Positions 24,301 through 31,231 of a stretch of DNA of 35,887 nucleotides are shown in pieces (position 1 is the stretch's first letter; the number at the start of each line of letters is the position of its first letter). Position numbers and translations under genes: made by a program. Origin of the DNA: Burkholderiales bacterium. Lineage in GTDB: Bacteria; Pseudomonadota; Gammaproteobacteria; Burkholderiales; Burkholderiaceae_C. Location of the stretch: contig JAEMQF010000105.1 in the NCBI GenBank assembly GCA_022758925.1, forward strand, positions 1-35,887, read 5' to 3'. The notes under the pieces are model-generated. The model was not told the origin of the DNA. It ran no database searches and worked only from the letters and a program-made list of their open reading frames with translations.

Positions 24301-24841
24301 CCCTGCCCGACTCGCTGTGCAGCGCCCAGGCCGCGTATTGAAGGGCAACTTCAAGCTCGGCGAGGTGACCCGACTCGTTGGCCTGCCAGCCTTGGACGCT
24401 GCGCGCGAACGCGAGCTCGAACCCTGCCACATCGCTTGGGGCGACGCCAATCCACGTCGCGAGTTGCTCGCCCAACTCTTCACCTACGAATGCCTGCGCA
24501 CCCGCCGGCGCATACGCCTTGGCGGCGCTGCGCTGCACGAATTGACGTTTGACTTCATACAGGGGAGCCAAACGCTGGTGCTGCCCGGCGAGTTCACGCA
24601 GCTGCGCACGAACTCCGAACAACGAACCCAGAAAGTCGTCGACGTGCGGCGCGAGCTCGATCAGCAGTTGCGACTCCCTTTTGGCGTCGAGTCCACCCGG
24701 ATCCCGCCGCGCTTCGCGCAATCGGGCGTGCAGCGCAGGATCCGCAGCTTCGACCTCGTGCAAGAACGCGAGATCGACCTCTAGCAGGCCATCGCGCTCG
24801 TACAGATCCGCAAATCGAAGATCGAACCCCAGCTTCAGCAT
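21338..24841 (-). CDS. 1167-residue fused flavin/Fe-S oxidoreductase (GltD-like plus PyrK-like)
   Basis: A three-part enzyme. Residues 1-~235 are a helical region I do not recognise. Residues ~240-350 form an Fe-S domain of the Fer4_20 type, with Cys 247, 250, 258 ('CIWCHRQGKDSC'), 286 ('GCPLEEK'), 326, 329 and 333 ('CNDCMKSC'). Residues ~385-830 are a GltD/DPD-like FAD-NAD(P)H module ('VLVAGMGPAGFGLA' and 'IVVIGGGLTAIDTATEA' at ~567). Residues ~835-1130 are a ferredoxin-reductase/PyrK-like module ('GFKPGQFYRL', 'VLLVGGGLGNAVLF') closing with Cys 1101, 1107, 1110 and 1127 for a [2Fe-2S] cluster. This is the content of the two-subunit NADH-dependent ferredoxin:NADP oxidoreductase (Nfn) in one chain. 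The reaction is not known for this protein. ATG 24841; the first gene of the run towards modABC. Confidence 0.85.
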   Translation of the reverse strand: MLKLGFDLRFADLYERDGLLEVDLAFLHEVEAADPALHARLREARRDPGGLDAKRESQLLIELAPHVDDFLGSLFGVRAQLRELAGQHQRLAPLYEVKRQFVQRSAAKAYAPAGAQAFVGEELGEQLATWIGVAPSDVAGFELAFARSVQGWQANESGHLAELEVALQYAAWALHSESGRARHHKGLLFKMPAKIDALNLLQHAVHRHEGTVTTFTIKPEQIRRRNGFALTDRGTDLAGALDQANYCIWCHRQGKDSCSTGLKEKPGADGSVAFKRSALGVKLAGCPLEEKISEFHMAKVNGHVIGALAIIAVDNPLVAATGHRICNDCMKSCIYQKQEPVNIPQAETRTLKDVLELPWGFEIYSLLTRWNPLNLRRPLPAPRSGYRVLVAGMGPAGFGLAHNLLNDGHAVVGIDGLKIEPLPPQVCGVDADGSRTRFEPIEQYSALQEDLDERVLAGFGGVAEYGITVRWDKNFLKVVRLLLERRSDFALFGGVRFGGTVTLQDAWALGFDHVALAMGAGKPTVLDIPNGLARGVRTASDFLMALQLTGAAKRESLANLQVRLPIVVIGGGLTAIDTATEALAYYAVQVEKFLSRAEALGVSGSVEGLSPEERQVADEFIAHARALRVERAAASAAQRAPRVMELLREWGGSTIVYRKRLIDSPAYTLNHEEIELALQEGIVFAQCLNPSAVQVDAFGAAQALDLRTQVRDDDGRWHDGEPVTLPARAIFIAAGTSPNTVLAREDAQHFKLHGKYFSAVDPSGQSVIPEAGSSKPEQANVLMSKSLDGRFVSFFGDLHPSYFGNVVKALGSAKQGFPVVSSVLRHKPAASGGTDAAFMAKLNRDWRATVHAVQRLTPTIVEVVIKAPAAARGFKPGQFYRLQNFEARSRLVGGVLPATRLTMEGLALTGAATDKVRGLLSTIVLEMGGSADLCADLRPGEPVVLMGPTGTPTHITANETVLLVGGGLGNAVLFSIGSAFRAQGSKVLYFAGYKKMIDRYKVEEIEAASDVTVWCCDESPGFEATRAGDKSFVGNIVQGLQAYADGTLGHTMIQMPEVDRIIVIGSDAMMAAVAQARNDVLRKYLKAGHFAVGSINSPMQCMMKEICAQCLQPHIMADGSTRYVFSCFNQDQELDRVDWPALSARLRQNSVQEKLTAKWIAACRAAA

Positions 24842-24867
24842 GCGACGCGGCTCCGAGCTATGCCCAA

Positions 24868-24906
24868 GTGAAAGAGGGTTAGCAGGTTCTCACCGGCTAA
24901 CCCTCT
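24868..24906 (-). terminator. Rho-independent terminator after tRNA-Asn
   Basis: An 11-base perfect stem, AGAGGGTTAGC (24873-24883) and GCTAACCCTCT (24896-24906), with a 12-base loop. In the minus-strand direction it is followed by TTTCACTT. It begins 7 bases after tRNA-Asn and separates the tRNA from the large oxidoreductase gene downstream. The T run is short, so some read-through is possible. Confidence 0.75.
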
Positions 24907-24912
24907 GGTCTC

Positions 24913-24988
24913 TGGCTCCTCGACCTGGGCTCGAACCAGGGACCTACGGATTAACAGTCCGGCGCTCTACCAACTGAGCTATCGAGGA
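24913..24988 (-). tRNA. tRNA-Asn (anticodon GTT)
   Basis: A complete 76-base tRNA with encoded CCA (complement of 24913-24915) and G73. The acceptor stem TCCTCGA pairs with TCGAGGA, the D arm is 'GCTCAGTTGGTAGAGC', and the anticodon loop CTGTTAA gives anticodon GTT for asparagine. The T loop is TTCGAGC. It lies 32 bases beyond the stop of the TonB-dependent receptor, on the same strand. Confidence 0.97.
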
Positions 24989-25020
24989 ACAGCCCGTGAT
25001 TATAGCCAGGGGTGGGCGCC

Positions 25021-27177
25021 TCAGAGCTCGGCTTGAACTGACAGGCGCAGCGTGCGTGGCGCGAGCGGGAACAGGTAGACGTGGTTGAATTGATAGGGAG
25101 ATTCTTTCCAAGCGCGCGCGTTGCCGAAGTTGTCGACTCCGGCGCGCCAGGTCCATGTGGCTGGGCCGATCTTCGCTTCGTGGCGCAATGCAGCGTCCAG
25201 GCGTGTGTAGCCGGGAATCGATGCGCTATTGTCCGGCAGGACCTGTCGGCTGCTCTCGCGCACGAAGCCAGTCTGCAATTCAAGGCCAGGGATTTCCGAC
25301 ACTGCGTAAACCAGTTGGCCCTTCAACGTCAGTGCTGGCACGTTGGTCGGCCAAAGGCCGTTCAGGCCAACTTCCTGGCTCCCTTCGCGACCTGCCCGCA
25401 GCCATTGGGTGCCGCCACGCAACACCCACGGGCCCAGAGAAACGGCACCCGTCAATTCGACGCCGCGGTGGCGAGCATTGCCGTCGATGATGCGCGTACA
25501 CGAGTCGTCGACATCGCAACTGCCGATGTCGCGAAACGCCGGTCGCACGATGTCGAAACCTGCCAAGCTCCATTCGCCCTGCTCGCTAGTCCCCTTCACG
25601 CCGATCTCGAATTGACGGCTCTCAAGCGCGGGAAGCGCCTGCCCTCCATTCCTGTATATCGGGCGATTCGGAACGACCTCCGACTCGAAACCCTTGCCCC
25701 AACTCGCATACAGCATGTGGGCGAGACTTAATTGCGAGCTCGCGGCGAGAAACGGCGCCGTCAGCGTCTGCGCGTAGTCCGTGGCACCGGAAGCATCGGT
25801 GCCAATGCTGCTTCGGTGCAAGCTGGTACGACGCAGTCCCAACCATAACGTCGATCTGTCGTCGAGGCTGAGTGCGTCGCGCAGATGGATTTCGCTTGAC
25901 TGTTCGTCGCGATTCGCGTTCGCGGCCGTAACCCCCGACGACGGTGGCGTTTGCGCCGTCCCCGCGATGTTGCCGGTGCCGGCAATATCAAAAACCTGTT
26001 GCCCAAAGCTTGCGCGAAAGAGCGAACGCAGCAGCCCTGCCTGAACCTGGTGACGCAGCGCGCCGGTGGTGAGTTTGCCCGAAACCGAGACATCGAACGC
26101 GTCGGTGCGGCGCCGTTCGTTGTCGCTGACGAATTCCCAAAGCGTGAAGCTGCCGTCGGATGCGAAACGATCGCACGGGTCGCATGCGAAGGTGAGCGGA
26201 TCGAAAACGCCGAAAGGGAAGGCCACGCGATCGTCACTGCGCAGGCGCTGCGTCGCGCCATGCGCAACCAGTTCCCAATCCGTGTCCAGGCGATGCGTGA
26301 CGCGGATCGACCCGGTGTCCGCATCCAGCACCACCGGCTGCGACCAGGTTTGGTTGTTGAGATTGATCCGCGGGTCAATGCCCCGTGCGTCCGGGACGCC
26401 GTTGCCCAGCATGCTGAACCCCGGCACGCTGGGCTGTGAGCGGTGGCTGGTCTCACCTTCCAACTCGATGCGGGTTGTGGAATTCACCTGCCAATCACCC
26501 GCCAGGGCGATGAGGCGTCGCTCGCCCGTTGCGGCGCGCACCTGCGGATCGAGCTTGGCTCCAGCAACGTTCAGACGAAGACCCAATGAATCGGCGTCGC
26601 CGAAACGGCGGCTGAGATCGAAGGCTGCACTGACGCTGCCGCGCTCGCGCCATTCAATCCCCGCTGCGCTGAACGATGCATCGGCAGGGCGCTTGACCGT
26701 AAGATTGACGATTCCACCAGGGGCACTGGTACCGGCCTGCATGCCACCCAACCCCTTCAGCACTTCGACGCGCGCCTTGTTGTCCAGCGGGATCGAAGTC
26801 TCGGCATTGATCGGCAAGCCGTCGCGCCGGTAGTTGAATCGGTTGTCGATCACGAAGCCACGTATCGTCAGGAAGTCCCAGTACCCTTCGGCGTTGTAGG
26901 CGTCGCCCAGCGCCGCGTCGAAGCCGATCAAGTCGGACAGCCGCTGTGCGCCGGACGCTTTGATCTGCTCGGCGCTGAACACACTCGCCTGCAACGGCAA
27001 TCGCGACAACGGCGTATCGCCCCATCCAGCGACACCCGCTGCCAGTGGCGCCCGGCCGGTCACCAGCACGGGCTCGAGTTGCAACGCCTGCGTTTGCGCC
27101 TGGCCCGTCGCGCAGCAGGTGCAGGTGACGAGAATGATGAGCGCCGCGCGACAGGGAGTCGGGTGAAGTGTTGCCAT
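25021..27177 (-). CDS. TonB-dependent outer-membrane receptor under TPP riboswitch
   Basis: A 718-residue outer-membrane receptor. A signal peptide covers residues ~1-30, followed by a TonB-box-like 'LEPVLVTGRA'. The plug domain holds 'SVFSAEQIKASGAQRLSDLI', 'FLTIRGFVIDNRFNYRRDG', 'ARVEVLKGLGGMQAG' and 'APGGIVNLTVKRP', the wording of siderophore-type receptors. The rest is the 22-strand barrel ending 'TLRLSVQAEL'. Loops with paired Cys ('CDPCDRF', 'SCDVDDSC') suggest external disulfides. The ATG at 27177 is chosen because GGAGAG lies six bases ahead. A TPP riboswitch sits ~70 bases upstream, so the ligand is probably thiamine, a thiamine phosphate or a precursor rather than an iron chelate. 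No thi gene follows within the window. Confidence 0.92.
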   Translation of the reverse strand: MATLHPTPCRAALIILVTCTCCATGQAQTQALQLEPVLVTGRAPLAAGVAGWGDTPLSRLPLQASVFSAEQIKASGAQRLSDLIGFDAALGDAYNAEGYWDFLTIRGFVIDNRFNYRRDGLPINAETSIPLDNKARVEVLKGLGGMQAGTSAPGGIVNLTVKRPADASFSAAGIEWRERGSVSAAFDLSRRFGDADSLGLRLNVAGAKLDPQVRAATGERRLIALAGDWQVNSTTRIELEGETSHRSQPSVPGFSMLGNGVPDARGIDPRINLNNQTWSQPVVLDADTGSIRVTHRLDTDWELVAHGATQRLRSDDRVAFPFGVFDPLTFACDPCDRFASDGSFTLWEFVSDNERRRTDAFDVSVSGKLTTGALRHQVQAGLLRSLFRASFGQQVFDIAGTGNIAGTAQTPPSSGVTAANANRDEQSSEIHLRDALSLDDRSTLWLGLRRTSLHRSSIGTDASGATDYAQTLTAPFLAASSQLSLAHMLYASWGKGFESEVVPNRPIYRNGGQALPALESRQFEIGVKGTSEQGEWSLAGFDIVRPAFRDIGSCDVDDSCTRIIDGNARHRGVELTGAVSLGPWVLRGGTQWLRAGREGSQEVGLNGLWPTNVPALTLKGQLVYAVSEIPGLELQTGFVRESSRQVLPDNSASIPGYTRLDAALRHEAKIGPATWTWRAGVDNFGNARAWKESPYQFNHVYLFPLAPRTLRLSVQAEL

Positions 27178-27243
27178 CGTGCTCTCCACGGGTCGATGGC
27201 AGGTCGGCGAATCGGGGCGGCCGCAGAGTGCGACGAACCGAAC

Positions 27244-27331
27244 AAGCTTCCCTGCGCGAGGATTACCTCAGTCAGGTTCAAAGGGACTTTCTCAGTCGAG
27301 CCGTCTACCGACGGCACAACACCCCTAGCGG
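27244..27331 (-). promoter_or_regulatory. TPP riboswitch (THI element)
   Basis: Read on the minus strand the segment has every conserved block of the thiamine pyrophosphate aptamer in order. They are the 5' GCTAGGGGTG (P1/P2 side), a P3 hairpin GCCGTC-GGTA-GACGGC (27300-27315), CTGAGA (27290-27295), CCCTTTGAACCTGA ending at 27272, a GAGG-TAAT-CCTC stem with GC after it (27256-27269), and AGGGAAGC closing P1 with GCT (27246-27253). This matches the E. coli thiC-type element closely. It ends 67 bases before the receptor start codon. No T-rich terminator lies between, so control of translation is more likely than attenuation, but I did not find the sequestering pairing. Confidence 0.95.
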
Positions 27332-27333
27332 AT

Positions 27334-27352
27334 GCGGCGCGTGAAACGCCGC
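27334..27352 (-). other. GC-rich hairpin after ferredoxin-NADP reductase
   Basis: A six-base stem GCGGCG (27334-27339) and CGCCGC (27347-27352) with a seven-base loop. It lies between the stop of the ferredoxin reductase and the riboswitch on the minus strand. There is no T run behind it, so it may only slow polymerase or protect the 3' end; the receptor must have its own promoter or be read through from upstream. Confidence 0.4.
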
Positions 27353-27360
27353 GCGGGCAA

Positions 27361-28431
27361 TTATGGCAGCGTTGGCGCCTGCACCCCCAACACCCTGTGC
27401 AGCCGGGTGCTCGTGGTCGTGTACTGCAATTGAATGGCCTGGCCCGGAAACACGTAGCCTGCAGCACCGAAGGCGGCAAGCGCTGCCTCGTGAAACCCGC
27501 ACAGGATGAGCTTCTTCTTGCCGGGATAGGTGTTGACGTCTCCGACCGCAAAAATGCCCGGCGTGCTGGTCTCGAACTTCTCGGTATCAACAACGATCTG
27601 CTTTCGTTCCAGCGTCAAGCCCCAATCGGCAATCGGACCGAGTTTCGGGCTGAGGCCCAATTGCACGAGCAGCATGTCCAGCGCAACCTGCTGCGCCGTG
27701 CCGTCGGCCCCAGCCACTGTCACCCCGCTCAAGCGACCGGCAGTTTCTTCGAATGCCTCTACCTGGCCGGCGATAAATCGCATATCGCCACGCGCGCACA
27801 AAGCCTTGACTTGCGCCACGCTCGCCGGTGTGGCCTTGAAACTGTCGCGCCGGTGGACGAGGGCAACGCTTTCACACCGGTTCGGTCCTTCCTGCGCGAA
27901 ATGGATTGCCCAGTCGAGCGCCGAATCACCGCCCCCCACTATCACCAGCTTCTTGCCGGCAAAGGCAGTGGCGTCTGGAACTCCATAGAACAACTGCGTC
28001 TGCTTGTATCGTTCGAGACCATCCACCTTGAGCAAGCGCGGCTGGAAAGAGCCGACACCACCGGCCACGAAGATCGTTTTCGCGAGAAAGCGAGTGCCCT
28101 TCGACGTTTCGACATCGAACCGACCATCGACGCGCTTGGCGACCAGCGTCACTTCCTGGCTCAGATGGATGCTCACCCCGAACGGCTCGATTTGCTTGAG
28201 CAAGTTGTCGGTCAACGCCCGCCCGGTGCAGACCGGCACGCCGGGAATGTCATAGATCGGTTTGTCGGGATAGAGCTCGGCGCATTGCCCGCCGGCAGCT
28301 GCCAGCGAATCGACAATGTGTGCACCGATTTCGAGCAGGCCGAGTTCAAACGCCTGGAACAGGCCCACCGGCCCGGCGCCGACGATGACGGCGTCGGTCT
28401 CGATGGGCTCTACGCTCAGCTTCGCCGACAT
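27361..28431 (-). CDS. Ferredoxin--NADP reductase, thioredoxin-reductase type
   Basis: A 356-residue flavoprotein of the TrxR-like FNR group, which exchanges electrons between ferredoxin and NADP(H). The FAD motif is '[19 protein letters not shown]', followed by '[18 protein letters not shown]', which is diagnostic of this group. The NADP motif is '[15 protein letters not shown]', and the second FAD site is '[19 protein letters not shown]'. The redox-active C-x-x-C of thioredoxin reductases is absent, in line with FNR function. ATG 28431 is 16 bases after fdxA, making an obvious ferredoxin/reductase operon. Well supported; the choice of name over 'NAD(P)/FAD-dependent oxidoreductase' follows from the neighbouring ferredoxin and the motif wording. 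Confidence 0.93.
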   Translation of the reverse strand: MSAKLSVEPIETDAVIVGAGPVGLFQAFELGLLEIGAHIVDSLAAAGGQCAELYPDKPIYDIPGVPVCTGRALTDNLLKQIEPFGVSIHLSQEVTLVAKRVDGRFDVETSKGTRFLAKTIFVAGGVGSFQPRLLKVDGLERYKQTQLFYGVPDATAFAGKKLVIVGGGDSALDWAIHFAQEGPNRCESVALVHRRDSFKATPASVAQVKALCARGDMRFIAGQVEAFEETAGRLSGVTVAGADGTAQQVALDMLLVQLGLSPKLGPIADWGLTLERKQIVVDTEKFETSTPGIFAVGDVNTYPGKKKLILCGFHEAALAAFGAAGYVFPGQAIQLQYTTTSTRLHRVLGVQAPTLP

Positions 28432-28447
28432 GGCGAACCTCGCAACG

Positions 28448-28771
28448 TTACTTGATCAACTCGCGCAACTTGCCGGTGCGGTCTTTCCATTCATCGGCGT
28501 CGGGCGGCGGCGTCTTGCGTTTGGTGATGCTGGGCCACTGCTTCGCCAGGTCGAGATTGAGCTTGATCATGTGCTGCTGGTCGCCTGGCACGTCTTCTTC
28601 CGGGACGATTGCGTTCACCGGGCATTCGGGAATGCATACCGCGCAGTCAATGCACTCGTCGGGGTCGATCGTTAGGAAATTCGGACCTTCGCGAAAGCAG
28701 TCGACCGGACAGACATCGACGCAATCGGTGTACTTGCAGCGTATGCAGGATTCGAGAACGACATGGGTCAT
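28448..28771 (-). CDS. fdxA: Ferredoxin FdxA (7Fe-8S type)
   Basis: A 107-residue bacterial ferredoxin carrying a [3Fe-4S] and a [4Fe-4S] cluster. The cysteines are arranged as in FdxA: '[19 protein letters not shown]' with extra spacing in the first half (C9, C12 region replaced as in the 3Fe type) and '[16 protein letters not shown]' for the second cluster. It has the typical C-terminal tail '[16 protein letters not shown]' and '[10 protein letters not shown]'. The start is ATG 28771 with only a weak ribosome-binding site. It is the first secure gene of the pair with ferredoxin-NADP reductase and probably the direct partner of that enzyme, possibly also of the fused oxidoreductase encoded 3 kb away. 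Confidence 0.95.
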   Translation of the reverse strand: MTHVVLESCIRCKYTDCVDVCPVDCFREGPNFLTIDPDECIDCAVCIPECPVNAIVPEEDVPGDQQHMIKLNLDLAKQWPSITKRKTPPPDADEWKDRTGKLRELIK

Positions 28772-28856
28772 GGAGAAGGCTCTTCGGTTGGTGGGGCAAT
28801 GCAGCAGTGTCGCGCCCGCTCCAGCGAGGGCGACGGCGCAAGGTCCAGTTTGAATT

Positions 28857-29213
28857 CTAGGGCTTGACCACAGCCGCTCGGCGAGGCACGCAGGCGGGCA
28901 CCTGAGCGCCCGCGGCTGAGCTGGCGTTGTTCAAGGGCACCGGCATCGCGCCAGCACGCACGATGACGACGGCGGGCCGCGCGCCGTGCAACAAGCTCTC
29001 TTGCGCCAGCGCCAACAGCCGAAGGTCAGACCGCAATTCAGCGTGCCAACAGGCACGCGACACCAGGCACAAGGGAGCTTCGACGAGCCAGCCCGCCGTG
29101 ATCAGGCGCCGCGCCAGGCCGACCAGGTACGCGAATTCCGGCCTGCAGTCAGCGAGTTCTGGACTCTGTTCACGATCTTTATTCTCACCAACGACTTCTC
29201 TGTTCTCCGTCAA
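28857..29213 (-). CDS. Hypothetical protein, start uncertain
   Basis: An open frame with strongly GC-biased third positions, as in real genes here, ending 85 bases before fdxA on the same strand. From the TTG at 29213 it would give 118 residues, with a helical middle ('[28 protein letters not shown]' in two parts) and a beta-like '[16 protein letters not shown]'. I do not recognise the family. No ATG or good ribosome-binding site exists at the N-terminus, and the open frame continues to 29426 across the divergent patatin gene, which makes the longer form unlikely. The TTG also resembles the -35 hexamer TTGACG, so this stretch may be partly promoter. Listed as possible only. Confidence 0.38.
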   Translation of the reverse strand: MTENREVVGENKDREQSPELADCRPEFAYLVGLARRLITAGWLVEAPLCLVSRACWHAELRSDLRLLALAQESLLHGARPAVVIVRAGAMPVPLNNASSAAGAQVPACVPRRAAVVKP

Positions 29214-29263
29214 CTCTTGTGAGGAGCACGGGATCCGCAGATGGGCTCTTAGAATTTCTCGAC

Positions 29264-30214
29264 ATGGGAACTTTTCACTCAAGCGATCGCGCGCCGCAGC
29301 GCATGCCCTCCCGGCGATATCTCTGCTTGGGCGCCTCGGTCCTGCTTGCGAGCCTTCTTGTCGGGTGCGAGAGCCAGCCCACAGTGCCTGATCAGCAAAC
29401 GCTGCCTGCGTCGGGCGAGGCGGCAAAGCCTGTGCCTCGGGCGCCGAAGATCGGGTTTGCGCTAGGGGGCGGGGCAGCCCGGGGCTTCGCCCACATCGGC
29501 GTGATTCAGGTCCTGGAAGAAAACGGCATCAAACCGGATTTGATCGTCGGCACGTCCGCTGGTAGTTTGGTCGCGGCGCTGTACGCTGCCGGAAAAAGTG
29601 GGCCCGAGTTGGGTGTATTGGCCGACGCCATGGACGAATCAACGCTGACCGACTGGTCCTATCCCGGTCGCGGCCTGATCCGCGGCGCGTCGCTGGCGAA
29701 ATTCGTTCGCGACCATACTGGCGGCCGAACCATCGAACAAATGCGAATCCCATTGGGAATCGTTGCGACCGACCTGGACAGCGGTCAGCCGATCCTGTTC
29801 GAAGTCGGCGACGCCGGGACGGCAGTTCGTGCGTCGAGCGCGGTGCCCGCCGTCTTCCAGCCGGTAAGCATCGGCGGGCGCGAGTATGTCGATGGCGGCC
29901 TCGTCGCTCCGGTACCAGTGCGATTCGCGCGTCAAATGGGCGCCGACCTCGTGATTGCGGTGGACATTTCTTCCGCCCCGGAAGGGAATGCCACGGGAGA
30001 TGCGATGCGAATGTTGCTCCAGACCTTCGCCATCATGGGTCGCAGCATCAACAACTTCGAACTGCGCGATGCAGACATCGTCATCAGGCCACGCCTTCCC
30101 GGTGTCTCCAGCGCTGACTTTTCGACGCGCAAGCGATCGATTCAGGCCGGGCGAGACGCAGCCCGAGCGCAGCTTGCCGAGCTTGCAGCGCGAATCGCCG
30201 CCAAGACCCGCTAA
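29264..30214 (+). CDS. Patatin-like phospholipase, lipoprotein
   Basis: A patatin-fold acyl hydrolase of up to 316 residues. All catalytic elements are present: the oxyanion motif 'FALGGGAARGFAHIG' (G-G-G-x-x-G), nucleophile 'VGTSAGSLVAAL' (G-x-S-x-G) and the catalytic Asp in 'EYVDGGLVAPVPV' (D-G-G). The N-terminus carries a lipoprotein signal ending in lipobox L-V-G-C ('ASLLVGCESQ'), so the enzyme should be anchored to the inner or outer membrane. Starts at ATG 29264 or ATG 29303 are both possible; the latter gives a more ordinary 21-residue signal peptide, and neither has a clear ribosome-binding site. It converges with the phasin gene, 202 bases between stops. Confidence 0.9.
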   Translation: MGTFHSSDRAPQRMPSRRYLCLGASVLLASLLVGCESQPTVPDQQTLPASGEAAKPVPRAPKIGFALGGGAARGFAHIGVIQVLEENGIKPDLIVGTSAGSLVAALYAAGKSGPELGVLADAMDESTLTDWSYPGRGLIRGASLAKFVRDHTGGRTIEQMRIPLGIVATDLDSGQPILFEVGDAGTAVRASSAVPAVFQPVSIGGREYVDGGLVAPVPVRFARQMGADLVIAVDISSAPEGNATGDAMRMLLQTFAIMGRSINNFELRDADIVIRPRLPGVSSADFSTRKRSIQAGRDAARAQLAELAARIAAKTR

Positions 30215-30226
30215 AACCTCGTCGAC

Positions 30227-30259
30227 AAAATAAAACGGCCCGGTTCAACACCGAGCCGT
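30227..30259 (-). terminator. Rho-independent terminator of phasin gene
   Basis: On the minus strand, a stem ACGGCtCGG / CCGgGCCGT (30235-30259, one mismatch, seven-base loop) is followed directly by TTTTATTTT (complement of 30227-30234). This is the best intrinsic terminator in the window. It is 158 bases beyond the phasin stop, leaving a long 3' untranslated region that contains another perfect hairpin (ATCCGCA 30299-30305, TGCGGAT 30315-30321). Confidence 0.85.
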
Positions 30260-30416
30260 AAGGTACCTTGAGGGTACCGAGGAGACAACCTTTCAGGAAT
30301 CCGCAAGCCAAGCCTGCGGATCAACTCAGATTGGTGATCTCATCAGAAGTTCAGCCCTTTCCGAGAATTCTTCGAGCCGGATGGGCGCTGTCCGCAACAT
30401 CCAGTGGAGCAATTCC

Positions 30417-30968
30417 TCAGGTCGGCCGCTTGACCTTGGGCGCCGACTGGGTCGCCCTGGTCGCGTTCGCCGTCATCGCGTGAAAATTCGCTTCGGCAAC
30501 TTCGGCGGCCTGCTTGGCGGCCTTTTGCACGCCGTCAAAGGCGTTGTTGGCGGCGGCCACAGCCGACTTCACGAATGCGACCACGTTCTCGCTACCAGCC
30601 GGCGCATTCTTGGTTGCGCTATCGACTACGGCCACGAACTTCTTCTGCGCTTCGGCGACGCTTGCCTCGGCAGCCTTGCTCACGTCGGCGTTGGTCACCG
30701 TGGCAATCTCGTAAATGTGCCGGCTGTAGGCCGATGCTTTTTCTGCGGCTGGTTGCAGCAGGCTTGCCTGGAACGCCATCAATTCTTGAGCGTCCTTGAT
30801 CGAGAGCACGGCCCGTGCGGTGTCGGCAGCTTCCGTCATCGCGGTCCTGGCCACTTCGAGATTCAGTTCAACCAGTCTTTCAACGCCCTCGAATGCCTTG
30901 CTTGTCAGGCCGAAGAGGATTTCAATATTTGCTCTCTGAGCAGCAAGAGCTTGTTCAGCGGTCATCAT
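30417..30968 (-). CDS. phaP: Phasin family protein (PHB granule-associated)
   Basis: A 183-residue phasin, the amphipathic protein that coats polyhydroxybutyrate granules. The sequence opens '[39 protein letters not shown]' (in parts), the standard PhaP start in Burkholderiales, and continues with long Ala-rich helices and '[25 protein letters not shown]'. There are no Cys. The first of two adjacent ATGs (30968) is preferred; AGGAG lies 8 bases before it. A promoter and a palindrome resembling a PhaR site are upstream, so expression is probably tied to PHB synthesis. No phaC or phaR gene is in view; symbol by family. Confidence 0.93.
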   Translation of the reverse strand: MMTAEQALAAQRANIEILFGLTSKAFEGVERLVELNLEVARTAMTEAADTARAVLSIKDAQELMAFQASLLQPAAEKASAYSRHIYEIATVTNADVSKAAEASVAEAQKKFVAVVDSATKNAPAGSENVVAFVKSAVAAANNAFDGVQKAAKQAAEVAEANFHAMTANATRATQSAPKVKRPT

Positions 30969-31049
30969 GGGAGCGACTCCTGTAGGGTAGATTGATCGTC
31001 CTGCTGCGTGCCAAAAAAAGAAGGAATGGTGCAGCGCAGCATGCGTGCG

Positions 31050-31077
31050 AGTATAGGTCCGTCGGGATCAAATGCAA
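31050..31077 (-). promoter_or_regulatory. Promoter of the phasin gene
   Basis: On the minus strand: -35 TTGCAT (complement of 31072-31077), 16-base spacer, -10 TATACT (complement of 31050-31055). One mismatch to the sigma-70 -10 consensus, two to the -35. It predicts a leader of about 75 bases before the phasin ATG. Confidence 0.7.
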
Positions 31078-31084
31078 GCGCCAA

Positions 31085-31101
31085 TTGCTGCTTTGCAGCA
31101 A
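31085..31101. promoter_or_regulatory. Probable PhaR operator upstream of phasin promoter
   Basis: A perfect palindrome TTGCTGC-TTT-GCAGCAA located 7 bases upstream of the phasin -35 box. It contains CTGC-N3-GCAG, the recognition core reported for the PHB-sensing repressor PhaR of Paracoccus. The match and its place beside a phasin promoter make it a likely regulatory site; binding by PhaR is inferred. Confidence 0.6.
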
Positions 31102-31231
31102 CTTAGGTTGGGCGCTCCAGATCCACTCCTCCTTTCATACCTGGTACGACTTCCTGCAGTCCCACAACCAATGGAACAATTGGCGTGGCCACCTCGAATT
31201 CAAAGCGCACCCATTCGACCCAAGGACAGAC

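Noticed and set aside
22193-24784. 863-codon open frame on the plus strand opposite the large oxidoreductase
   Set aside because: It is the antisense shadow of a high-GC gene: no recognisable motif, Arg/His/Gln-rich, while the minus frame has clear flavin and Fe-S motifs.
27079-28455. 458-codon plus-strand open frame
   Set aside because: Covers the antisense of the ferredoxin reductase, the riboswitch and the receptor start; no motif.
30261-30278. Repeated GGTACC palindromes near the phasin terminator
   Set aside because: Two short palindromes can arise by chance at this composition; no longer symmetry or repeat unit is seen.
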